Of a DNA stretch of 21,570 bases, positions 1 to 6,116 are shown in pieces; position 1 is the stretch's first letter; each line of letters begins with the position of its first letter. Below the pieces are notes generated by a model. It was not told where the DNA came from, made no database searches, and worked only from the letters and a program-made list of their open reading frames with translations. This stretch comes from an uncultured Candidatus Melainabacteria bacterium (GTDB lineage Bacteria; Cyanobacteriota; Vampirovibrionia; Gastranaerophilales; Gastranaerophilaceae). The DNA lies in the NCBI GenBank assembly GCA_934700385.1, contig CAKUXO010000024.1, positions 1-21,570 of the forward strand. The letters are read 5' to 3'. A program made the translations under genes and the position numbers.

Positions 1-702
1 AAAGTGAAAACTGAACAAGCTGAAACAATTCAAAAAACAATTGATGATAATCAAACAAAATATGATGATTATCAAAAGCAAATTGATGAACTTCAAGCAC
101 AAAAGGTTGAAGAAGATAATAAACAACAAGGCTCTTGGACTGATGACTTAGGTTTAACAGATGACCTAACAGCAGAACAACAAGCAGAACTTGAAAGCGT
201 ATTGAATTTATTTAAAAACAACCAAGCTACTTATGAAGATGTTGCTAAAAAATTCCAAGAACAAACAGGGGTTGCGATGCCGCCTGAATTAATCTGCGCT
301 ATCCACTATCGTGAATCAAGCGGAAACTTTAACACATATCTTCATAACGGTGAACCTTTAGGTCAAGTAACAACATTGGTTCCAGAAGGAATTTACTTTG
401 ATAACTTTACAGACGCCGCAGTTGACGCCTTAGTTCGTGAATATAGCGGTAACTTCTTAACTTTAGCAAACAAAGATGGTGTTGCAACAGACTTTTCAAC
501 ATTATCAAGTATATGTGATTATGCTGAAGCATATAACGGCACAGGATACCGTGATAGAGGCTGTAAATCAGCTTATGTATATTCTGGAACAAGCGCATAT
601 ACAGGTGGTATGTATGTTGCAGACTATGTATTCAGTTCATCAACAAAAGACCCAAGGGTTGGTGTAGCTGCAATTGTTAAGAAATTAAGTCAAGCAAGCT
701 AA
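1..702 (+). CDS. Lysozyme-like (muramidase/transglycosylase-fold) protein, 5' end outside window
   Basis: The reading frame is open to the left edge, so this is the C-terminal part; the GTG at position 4 is probably internal. Counting from that GTG, about 45 charged, Gln-rich residues look like a coiled coil. From about residue 90 there is a compact domain with the pattern ICAIHYRESSGNFNTYLHNG, then AEAYNG followed by a Gly/Tyr/Arg-rich stretch, and VGVAAIVKKL at the end. This arrangement, with a Glu after HYR and a later AYNG motif, is what I know from lysozyme-like domains of phage-related or cell-wall hydrolases; the Glu would be the catalytic acid. Target and localisation cannot be told without the missing N-terminus. 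A phage-derived or secreted autolysin are both possible. The gene ends about 40 bases before the rimP promoter and has no clear terminator of its own. Confidence 0.6.
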   Translation, partial: KVKTEQAETIQKTIDDNQTKYDDYQKQIDELQAQKVEEDNKQQGSWTDDLGLTDDLTAEQQAELESVLNLFKNNQATYEDVAKKFQEQTGVAMPPELICAIHYRESSGNFNTYLHNGEPLGQVTTLVPEGIYFDNFTDAAVDALVREYSGNFLTLANKDGVATDFSTLSSICDYAEAYNGTGYRDRGCKSAYVYSGTSAYTGGMYVADYVFSSSTKDPRVGVAAIVKKLSQAS

Positions 703-740
703 ACAAAACATAACATTTTCTTTTATTTTTAAAACTTTGG

Positions 741-749
741 TGTTATACT
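741..749 (+). promoter_or_regulatory. Extended -10 promoter of rimP-nusA
   Basis: TGTTATACT (TG at 741-742, hexamer TATACT at 744-749) is an extended -10. No good -35 lies 16-18 bases upstream (the region is T-rich). The expected start near 756 gives a leader of about 85 bases that holds two hairpins before the rimP ATG. Confidence 0.5.
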
Positions 750-792
750 AAAAAAGTAAAGAAATTTACACCTAGTTTAAAAGATTAAAACT

Positions 793-827
793 AGAACGCA
801 GCGGCAACGTTAGCGTTCTTGTTTTTT
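793..827 (+). terminator. Leader hairpin with T-run before rimP (possible attenuator)
   Basis: AGAACGC (793-799) pairs perfectly with GCGTTCT (813-819). Inside it AGCG (800-803) pairs with CGTT (808-811, one G-U), closed by a GCAA tetraloop; A812 is bulged. TGTTTTTT follows. A second stem, CTAGTTT (772-778) with AAACTAG (788-794), shares bases 793-794 with the first, so the two compete at their junction. The position between the promoter and rimP-nusA suits attenuation or NusA autoregulation. It could also be the terminator of the upstream gene. Confidence 0.5.
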
Positions 828-840
828 ATCAGAGGGAAAT

Positions 841-1359
841 ATGACTCCAAAAGAATTTTTTAACAAAAGAGAAGTTTTAAATGTTATTAATCCTGTCATT
901 GAAAATACAGCAATGCGCTATGGCTTAATTCCTATTGAAACACTTTTAGAGCGTGAAAACGGACATTGGTTCTTAAGAATTTTTATTTATTCTAATGACC
1001 ACAATGTATCTCATCTTGATTGCGAAAATATGTCAAGAGGTTTAGGAGATATGTTAGATGAATTAATTCCTTTTAAATATTATCTTGAAGTATCTTCCCC
1101 AGGGTTAGATAGAAAATTTAAGTCTGAGCGTGAATATATGATATTTAAAAATCACGATGTTATTATCAAACTTAAAAATTCAATTCCTGAAACTTCTGAA
1201 AAAGTTTTAAAGGCAAAACTTTTAGATTACCTTGAAAATTCAGGAATAAAAATTGAATATGAAAATCAAATAATTGATATACCTTTTGAAAAAATTCATT
1301 ATACAAAATTAAATGACAAAATAGAAATTAATAAAAATAAAGGAGAGTGCGATGATTAA
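841..1359 (+). CDS. rimP: Ribosome maturation factor RimP
   Basis: RimP binds the 30S subunit precursor and helps assemble it. The 172-residue length fits the family. The protein shows the family's central signature YYLEVSSPGLDRKFKSE (about residues 81-97), preceded by a region rich in hydrophobic and acidic residues (CENMSRGLGDMLDE) and followed by a small beta-rich C-terminal domain ending in a Lys-rich tail. The ATG is preceded by AGAGGG at a suitable distance. The last 8 bases overlap the start of nusA, giving the conserved rimP-nusA pair and probable translational coupling. Expression is likely set by the extended -10 promoter and leader hairpin upstream. Confidence 0.95.
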   Translation: MTPKEFFNKREVLNVINPVIENTAMRYGLIPIETLLERENGHWFLRIFIYSNDHNVSHLDCENMSRGLGDMLDELIPFKYYLEVSSPGLDRKFKSEREYMIFKNHDVIIKLKNSIPETSEKVLKAKLLDYLENSGIKIEYENQIIDIPFEKIHYTKLNDKIEINKNKGECDD

Positions 1360-2599
1360 AATCGGAACAGCATTATTTGAAGCGGCTGAACAATTAGAAC
1401 GTGAAAAAGGCATTTCAAAAGATGTCCTTGTAAACTCTTTATATGACGCTTTAGTTGCAGCGTATAAAAAACACATCAAAGACAAAGACGCAACAAATGT
1501 TGAAGCAATTTTAGATGAACAAGCAGGCGAAATTGGCGTTTTTAGAGCTAAAGTTGTTGTTGAAAATGTTGAAGATGAAAACACCGAAATCTCTCTTTCT
1601 GACGCAAAAGAAATTGATGAAGATGTTGAACTTGATGACGAAGTTAAAATTGAAGTTACTCCTGAAAACTTCGGCAGAGTTGCAGCACAAAGCGCAAAAC
1701 AAGTTATTACTCAAAGAATTAGAGAAGCAGAACGCAAAATGGTTCTTGATGAATTCATGGCTAAGAAAAATACTTTAATTACAGGTATTATCCAAAGAAG
1801 AACAGATAGAGCCGTTATTGTTAATATCGGCAAAACCGACGCTATTATGCCTCAAAGAGAACAAATCCCAGGAGAATATTATAAACCGGGGAATAGAATA
1901 AGAGTTTTTGTTTTAGATGTTAAAGAAACATCAAAACTTCCACAAGTAATTGTTTCACAAGCCCACGCTGAAATCGTTAGAGAACTATTTGAACTTGAAG
2001 TTCCTGAAATTGAAGACGGCATTGTTGAAATTAAATCAATTGCTCGTGAAGCAGGTTTCAGAACAAAACTTGCCGTTTGGTCTAATGACCCATCTGTTGA
2101 CTCTGTTGGCGCATGTATCGGACCTCGTGGCACAAGAATTCAAACAATTGTTGGCGAATTGAAAAACGAAAAAATTGATATCGTAAGATATAGCGAAGAC
2201 CCTGTTGAATACATCGTTAATGCTTTATCTCCCGCTAGAATCATCTCTGTTGATATTTTAGCTGATGAAGAAGATAGACACGAGGCCTTTGTTATCGTTC
2301 CTGATGATCAATTATCTCTTGCTATTGGTCGTGAAGGTCAAAACGTTCGTTTAGCTCATAGATTAACAGGTTGGAAAATCGATATTAAATCTCAAAGCCA
2401 AGCTCAAGAGCTTGAAAAACGCTCTGTTGAAACTGATTATACTCAACAAGAACCAGTTGAAGAAACAGATTATAATGAAGAAGAACCGATTGATGAAATC
2501 GCTCAAGAAGCATTAGAAGAAACAAATCAAATGGGAATTGATGAAGAAGATAGAGAGTTTGAAACTCAAGAAGCTGAAGAAGCTCAAGAAGAAGAATAG
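1352..2599 (+). CDS. nusA: Transcription termination/antitermination protein NusA
   Basis: NusA binds RNA polymerase and nascent RNA and modulates pausing, termination and antitermination. Of the 415 residues, 1-125 form the polymerase-binding N-terminal domain (MIKIGTALFEAAEQLEREKG). About 135-200 is an S1 domain (ITGIIQRRTDRAVIVNIGKT, then a PGE/PGNRIRVFV stretch). KH1 and KH2 follow, with VGACIGPRGTRIQTI near 250 and the second GxxG motif AIGREGQNVRLAHRLTGW near 325. About the last 55 residues are a highly acidic, Glu-rich tail without the acidic repeats seen in some proteobacteria. AGGAG at 1341-1345 precedes the ATG by six bases. infB, a frequent downstream neighbour, is absent: an intrinsic terminator follows at once. 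Confidence 0.97.
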   Translation: MIKIGTALFEAAEQLEREKGISKDVLVNSLYDALVAAYKKHIKDKDATNVEAILDEQAGEIGVFRAKVVVENVEDENTEISLSDAKEIDEDVELDDEVKIEVTPENFGRVAAQSAKQVITQRIREAERKMVLDEFMAKKNTLITGIIQRRTDRAVIVNIGKTDAIMPQREQIPGEYYKPGNRIRVFVLDVKETSKLPQVIVSQAHAEIVRELFELEVPEIEDGIVEIKSIAREAGFRTKLAVWSNDPSVDSVGACIGPRGTRIQTIVGELKNEKIDIVRYSEDPVEYIVNALSPARIISVDILADEEDRHEAFVIVPDDQLSLAIGREGQNVRLAHRLTGWKIDIKSQSQAQELEKRSVETDYTQQEPVEETDYNEEEPIDEIAQEALEETNQMGIDEEDREFETQEAEEAQEEE

Positions 2600-2601
2600 A
2601 T

Positions 2602-2628
2602 AAAACAGGGCTTTTGCCCTGTTTTTTT
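2602..2628 (+). terminator. Intrinsic terminator of rimP-nusA
   Basis: AAAACAGGGC (2602-2611) pairs perfectly with GCCCTGTTTT (2616-2625) around a TTTT loop, and the T-run continues to 2628. It starts three bases after the nusA stop. Confidence 0.93.
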
Positions 2629-2644
2629 AATTTAAAATTACCAT

Positions 2645-2722
2645 GGTTGAAAAATATAAAAAGTGGTATATAATATAAATATAGGGAAAAGACTTTAAGA
2701 ATCTTCACTTCCTAAAGTCTTT
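2645..2722 (+). repeat. Left terminal inverted repeat with inner hairpin
   Basis: The outer 32 bases are perfect relative to the right arm. The inner edge folds as AAAGACTTTA (2688-2697) with TAAAGTCTTT (2713-2722), extended by a G-U pair and GAA/TTC. On the minus strand the hairpin ends in TTTT and lies just after the mini-ORF stop, so it could terminate that transcript. It also contains the inward promoter at 2647-2674. Confidence 0.8.
2647..2674 (+). promoter_or_regulatory. Inward promoter-like sequence in left repeat
   Basis: TTGAAA (2647-2652), a 16-base spacer and TATAAT (2669-2674) match the sigma-70 consensus well. A start near 2681 would give RNA antisense to the mini-ORF. AT-rich sequence makes chance matches common, hence the moderate confidence. 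Confidence 0.45.
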
Positions 2723-2815
2723 CATAACTTCCCTATTTAGCGAATGAAAGTGCTATTATTATCAACAAGATAAGCAATAGCGCTTTTTCTGATACTAGTA
2801 TCTTCATTGCTTTTT
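2681..2815 (+). ncRNA. Candidate antisense RNA to the hydrophobic mini-ORF
   Basis: Starting from the left-repeat promoter, a plus-strand RNA would cross the mini-ORF and meet a terminator-like hairpin: AAGCAAT (2772-2778) with ATTGCTT (2806-2812), enclosing the palindrome GATACTAGTATC and ending in a short T-run. About 135 nt would cover the mRNA from its 3' hairpin through its start codon and ribosome site, as in type I toxin-antitoxin loci. It is predicted from sequence signals only. Confidence 0.35.
2733..2807 (-). CDS. 24-residue hydrophobic peptide, type I toxin-like
   Basis: The peptide starts MKILVSEK, continues with an uninterrupted Ala/Leu/Ile run of about 13 residues, and ends LSFAK: one short membrane-spanning stretch with Lys at both ends. 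AGGTG (2816-2820 on the other strand) stands eight bases before this ATG. An in-frame ATG at 2843 would add a basic 12-residue extension (MKKKDRKAGEKA) but has no ribosome site. The gene has a near-consensus promoter 90 bases upstream and a hairpin just after the stop. In the mRNA, AAGCAAT covering the AT of the start codon can pair with ATTGCTT downstream, which would limit translation. Size, layout and membrane character match type I toxins in general, but I recognise no named family. It lies inside a long inverted-repeat element, between nusA and an unknown gene. Confidence 0.5.
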   Translation of the reverse strand: MKILVSEKALLLILLIIIALSFAK

Positions 2816-2897
2816 CACCTGCCTTTCTATCTTTTTTCTTCATAACAAGTCTGTGATAGAGGTAGGTAATTAATAGAGTTGCTTACCCATTAAATTA

Positions 2898-2926
2898 ATT
2901 ATAGCAAAAAAAGTTAAAATTGTTAA
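2898..2926 (-). promoter_or_regulatory. Strong minus-strand promoter inside the element
   Basis: On the minus strand: -35 TTAACA (2926-2921), 17-base spacer, extended -10 TGC-TATAAT (hexamer 2903-2898). This is one of the best promoter matches in the window. The inverted repeat ATTGTT/AACAAT (2919-2934) overlaps the -35 and could be an operator. The start near 2891 leaves a leader of about 83 bases before the mini-ORF. Confidence 0.7.
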
Positions 2927-3001
2927 GAAACAATAATGCTACTAATCGTAGCAACGCTATTCATAGTAGCATCAAAATTCTAAAAACATAGGGTACTAAG
3001 T

Positions 3002-3080
3002 GAAGCTCTAAGGAAGTCGTGATTCTCTTAGGGCTTCCCCCTATACTAATATTATATACCACTTTTTATATTTTTCAACC
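3002..3080 (-). repeat. Right terminal inverted repeat with inner hairpin
   Basis: This arm mirrors the left one. The inner hairpin is GAAGCTCTAAG (3002-3012) with CTTAGGGCTTC (3027-3037), 11 pairs with one G-U. The perfect outer part is 3049-3080 and carries an inward (minus-strand) TTGAAA-16-TATAAT match at 3051-3078. The hairpin sequence has diverged from the left arm but its pairing is kept. Confidence 0.8.
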
Positions 3081-3099
3081 CAATTGCTTTTTCTTTATG

Positions 3100-3117
3100 T
3101 TTTAACTATTGTTAAAA
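3100..3117. repeat. Palindrome TTTTAAC-4-GTTAAAA before the 3140 gene
   Basis: A perfect 7-base inverted repeat around TATT, 22 bases before the next start codon, in the expected promoter region. It could be an operator, but AT-rich palindromes arise easily. Confidence 0.3.
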
Positions 3118-3139
3118 TATAGCATACAACGAGGTAAAA

Positions 3140-3823
3140 ATGGAATTAAGCATAGGCAAAAATAGTGCCAATTTTAACAACATCAACTTTAAAAGAAAAG
3201 AATACATTGAAAAATTTACATTTACCGAAAATCCTTCAAATGCCACACAAGAAGCATTTAAAAATCTAGCACAAAAAAACTTGTCTAAAGATAAAATTAT
3301 TCTTCAAGGAAAACAAAAACCTTATCAAGTGCTTGATGAAAATGATGAAACCAAGCCGACAAACGCTTTAATTTACACAGTTTTAGAGCTTGAAAAAGGT
3401 GAAGAAATCAAAAAATCAGATTATAAAAATTTTAACGCTATTGTTGCACCAAAGAAAAACATAGCTGAATTTTTATCAAAAAATATCAAAAAACCTTTTT
3501 TAATTCAATTTAAAATGGGGTCAATGACAGGAATTTTTAATGAAAAAGATAAACATTCTAAAAGATTAATTAAAAAATTAGCCCCAGAAAATGTTGAATT
3601 TGTTGACGGCGCAAAAATCCAAACAAAAAAAGAAGAAATAAACGAAAGATGTAAAAAAGCAGAAGAATATGATGAAAGTTTTATTTACTATCTTCAAAAT
3701 TTCGATAGAACAATGAAAATAGCAGATGAAAACGCTAGAAATTTAACCCCTCAAAACGCTATGAAAAAAATCGTCAACCCGCTCGATAGCGCTTGTAATC
3801 ATGTTATCAATGTCGTAGTTTAA
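3140..3823 (+). CDS. Hypothetical cytosolic protein
   Basis: I do not recognise this 227-residue protein. It has no signal peptide or membrane segment, is rich in Lys, Asn and Glu, and looks soluble and mixed alpha/beta. It begins MELSIGKNSANFNNINFKRK and has a more hydrophobic central region (KKPFLIQFKMGSMTGIFNEK, about residues 118-137). The C-terminal part is helical and charged. GAGG precedes the ATG. The following EF-hand gene is on the same strand but separated by about 65 bases with an inverted repeat (AAAATAAT 3843-3850 with ATTATTTT 3860-3867), so the two may be transcribed separately. No function can be proposed. Confidence 0.7.
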   Translation: MELSIGKNSANFNNINFKRKEYIEKFTFTENPSNATQEAFKNLAQKNLSKDKIILQGKQKPYQVLDENDETKPTNALIYTVLELEKGEEIKKSDYKNFNAIVAPKKNIAEFLSKNIKKPFLIQFKMGSMTGIFNEKDKHSKRLIKKLAPENVEFVDGAKIQTKKEEINERCKKAEEYDESFIYYLQNFDRTMKIADENARNLTPQNAMKKIVNPLDSACNHVINVVV

Positions 3824-3888
3824 TTTTTGAAATTTGTGGTATAAAATAATTATCGAGTTATTATTTTAGACAATTAAAAGGATTTAAT

Positions 3889-4470
3889 ATGCTTTCAAAC
3901 ATTTCATCTGCGCAAGGACAAAGCGCTCAAATTTCAAAAGACTTATTATTAAATCAAAAACAAACTAAAACTTCCCCAAAAAGCCCAGAACTTGTTAAAA
4001 AGGGTGAAGTCGGCTATCTTCAAGGAATGGATAGTGATAACGATGGCGTTGTTACTATGGAAGAATTTAATGAATATTGCGCTCAAAATGGAATAAGTGA
4101 AAAAGAAAAACTTGCCTTAATGCAAGTTATAATGAACGCTAAAATGGCGCAAAAAGTTAATGAAAACACGCAAAAAGCTTCAAAAGAAATTAACAAAAAA
4201 GAAGATGAAAATGAAAATGTTGATGAAGAAGACTCATCTAAAATAGTTTATGCTAAAAAAGGCGATGATAAATATAATAAAGAAATGGACTTAAATAACG
4301 ACGATAAGGTTACTTATGAAGAATATTTAAGATATTGCCAACAAAATGCAAAACCAAAAGAAGATACAAAAGAAACTAAGTCAAAAGATTTTAACACAAA
4401 TCAAGCCCTTAAGGCATATTCTGATAAACCCACTAAAGAAGAAGAATATTCTGTTGAAATAGAAAGCTAG
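3889..4470 (+). CDS. EF-hand calcium-binding protein
   Basis: The protein has 193 residues and two EF-hand loops. Loop 1 is residues 48-59 (DSDNDGVVTMEE), canonical at positions 1, 3, 5, 6, 9 and 12. Loop 2 is residues 134-145 (DLNNDDKVTYEE), with Asp instead of the usual Gly at position 6. Each is followed by a matching helix with Tyr-Cys (FNEYC, YLRYC). Between them lie a helix and a Lys/Glu-rich linker; the C-terminus is also charged and probably disordered. There is no signal peptide, so it is either cytosolic or exported by a non-Sec route. AAAGGA precedes the ATG. Its stop overlaps the stop of the convergent secreted-protein gene (palindromic CTAG). It may sense or buffer calcium; the target is unknown. 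Confidence 0.8.
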   Translation: MLSNISSAQGQSAQISKDLLLNQKQTKTSPKSPELVKKGEVGYLQGMDSDNDGVVTMEEFNEYCAQNGISEKEKLALMQVIMNAKMAQKVNENTQKASKEINKKEDENENVDEEDSSKIVYAKKGDDKYNKEMDLNNDDKVTYEEYLRYCQQNAKPKEDTKETKSKDFNTNQALKAYSDKPTKEEEYSVEIES

Positions 4471-5279
4471 GCTTCTGAATCAATTAAAAATAAAGTTTTA
4501 TTTATTTTGTTCAAAAGTTTTTGCTGTTCAAGATTAATGTTTTCCCTGCTATATTTACCCTCTTGAGTAGGAATAAAACGAGAGTAATAATTAGCCTGAT
4601 ACATTAAATTTCCTAAAACTTTAGCGTTATAAGAAGTTATTAAAATATTTTTATAACTTTGCCTTAAGCAATCTGATTTATCTTTATATTTTTCTTCAAA
4701 ATTTTTCGTATATAAATCAAAAACATTAACACAAGCGTTAAATCTTTGTATTTCAGAATGTTGTTCAATGCAGTTTTTAAGATTATTTAGGGCAAACTTA
4801 AGTTTTTGAACGTCATTAATATAATCAGATGTTTTTTCTTTTTTGACAATAATATCTAAAAAAAGTGCGTCGTCATAAGGCGCTTTTTTAAGATTTTCAT
4901 CTTTTAAATCTTCTTGGGTTGGAATTTTTGCCTGAATTTCATTTGCTCTTGAAGTCGTTTTTTGTTTATATTCAAAATCCCTTTGAATATTAGGCAAAGA
5001 GCCATAATATCCTTGTGGAATTTCTTCATTTTTATTTGTTAGGGTGCTAAATTTTTTCTTTTTTTTAAATTTTTTAGGCTTAGCTGGTTTTTGTCTTTTA
5101 TAACTTTCATCTTCTTCAAGATTATCATTTTTTTTAATTTCAATCGGCGGTTTAATCTTGCTTTTTAATTCTGAAAAAGTATTTTCAATTGTAAAACTTT
5201 CTTCACAATGAGCAAAATTCATTGTGAAGAAGAGAATTAAGAAAGATATATTGAGAGAAATTAAAAAATTTTTTTTCAT
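4467..5279 (-). CDS. Secreted protein of unknown function, last gene of fliJ block
   Basis: The 270-residue protein has a clear Sec signal peptide: MKKN, a hydrophobic core to about residue 22, then AHC-EE. Next come a basic low-complexity stretch (about 60-85, very Lys-rich with Pro) and a helical C-terminal half with four Cys (in NNLKNCIEQ, NACVN, SDCLRQS and the signal region). It starts three bases after the flgF/G-like stop, so it is very likely cotranslated with the flagellar genes. A periplasmic or outer flagellar accessory role is inferred from position only; I recognise no domain. It ends within the stop codon of the convergent EF-hand gene. Confidence 0.7.
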   Translation of the reverse strand: MKKNFLISLNISFLILFFTMNFAHCEESFTIENTFSELKSKIKPPIEIKKNDNLEEDESYKRQKPAKPKKFKKKKKFSTLTNKNEEIPQGYYGSLPNIQRDFEYKQKTTSRANEIQAKIPTQEDLKDENLKKAPYDDALFLDIIVKKEKTSDYINDVQKLKFALNNLKNCIEQHSEIQRFNACVNVFDLYTKNFEEKYKDKSDCLRQSYKNILITSYNAKVLGNLMYQANYYSRFIPTQEGKYSRENINLEQQKLLNKINKTLFLIDSEA

Positions 5280-5282
5280 AAA

Positions 5283-6116
5283 TTAGCTTAATAATTCCAT
5301 CGCTGATTGTAAAAGTTGTTTATAAGTTGACATTATTTTTCCTGATAAATCAAGCTGGGTTTGAGCTTCTTGCCAATAGGTTGCGTTTGCCTTGAAATCA
5401 ATATTTGATAATTCAATCAAGCCACTTCTAACTTCACCCTTACCAACAACAGGTTTACCTGAATACGCAGTTTCAAGATATTGCCCTTGTTTATATTCAA
5501 AAAGCTCTTGTGGATTATGAAAATTCATCAAAGCAAGTTTATATAATGGGGTACAATCCTTGCCATTATTGGCTTTACCATATAAAACCCCATCTTCTTT
5601 AATTTCAAATTCATCATATTTTCCAAGATACTTACCATTATCAGGGTCAATCCAAAGTTTTATTTCTGTTGTAGGAACAGCCAAAGCGCCCCCTTGGGCG
5701 ATTGATTCTTCAAGAGCTGAATCAGATAAAGATTTTGTTCCAGACATAATTTCACCTTTATCATTTAAGATATAGCCTTGAACCTTAGAACCGTCTGCCG
5801 CTTTATAAACGCCCTCACCATCAAACTTAAATTCGCCAAGGCGAGTGTAGGCAATTCTGCCTTCATCGTTTCTTAAAACGAAATAGCCGTTACCTTCTAA
5901 AAACACGTTTTCATTAGATGTCCCAGGGATTGCCTTACCTTGCCCTGTGTTTTTTAAAACCCTATCAGGCACCGCAGCATCAAGATAAGTTTTAAAAGTC
6001 ATCTGATTTTCTCGATACCCCGGAGTATAGATATTAACAAGGTTTTCAGAAATAGCATTCATCCAATGAACGGTTGATTTCTGTATATTCATTGCATTAA
6101 TATAAGAATCTCTCAT
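5283..6116 (-). CDS. Flagellar basal-body rod protein, FlgF/FlgG type
   Basis: This is a component of the flagellar rod or hook-rod, exported by the flagellar type III apparatus. The 277-residue protein has the N-terminal rod motif (MNAISENLVNIYTPGYRENQ, compare the family's NNLANVNTPGFK), the FlgE/F/G core (EGNGYFVLRNDEGRIAYTRL, then GEFKFDGEGVYKAADG) and the C-terminal helix (VRSGLIELSNIDF followed by LSGKIMSTYKQLLQSAMELL). Length and the lack of a long inserted domain favour FlgF or FlgG over the hook protein FlgE; I cannot choose between FlgF and FlgG. Its ATG overlaps the stop of the FliK-like gene by one base (TAATG). There is no cleavable signal, as expected for this export route. Confidence 0.85.
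   Translation of the reverse strand: MRDSYINAMNIQKSTVHWMNAISENLVNIYTPGYRENQMTFKTYLDAAVPDRVLKNTGQGKAIPGTSNENVFLEGNGYFVLRNDEGRIAYTRLGEFKFDGEGVYKAADGSKVQGYILNDKGEIMSGTKSLSDSALEESIAQGGALAVPTTEIKLWIDPDNGKYLGKYDEFEIKEDGVLYGKANNGKDCTPLYKLALMNFHNPQELFEYKQGQYLETAYSGKPVVGKGEVRSGLIELSNIDFKANATYWQEAQTQLDLSGKIMSTYKQLLQSAMELLS

Larger units (their letters stand above)
2645..3080. mobile_element. MITE-like 436-bp element with long terminal inverted repeats
   Basis: The first 32 bases (2645-2676, beginning GGTTGAAAAATATAAAAAGT) are the exact reverse complement of 3049-3080. Imperfect inverted similarity continues inward to about 2722 and 3002, including the shared ATAGGG and a hairpin at the inner edge of each arm. 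No transposase gene is inside, and I see no convincing target-site duplication (flanks ACCAT and CAATT). The interior holds a minus-strand promoter, a hydrophobic mini-ORF and several smaller inverted repeats: ATTGTT/AACAAT at 2919-2934, ATGCTACTA/TAGTAGCAT at 2936-2972, and palindrome GATACTAGTATC at 2791-2802. It fills nearly all of the nusA to 3140 gap. Being a MITE is inference; it may instead be a structured regulatory or toxin-antitoxin module. Confidence 0.6.

Noticed and set aside
2385..2708. 107-codon minus-strand ORF opposite the end of nusA.
   Set aside because: It mirrors the Glu-rich nusA tail, has no ribosome site and runs through the nusA terminator into the repeat arm.
3002..3045. 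Right-arm hairpin as a plus-strand intrinsic terminator.
   Set aside because: It is followed by CCCCC and not by a T-run.
2640..3085. Target-site duplication around the inverted-repeat element.
   Set aside because: Flanking bases (ACCAT left, CAATT right) do not form a direct repeat.
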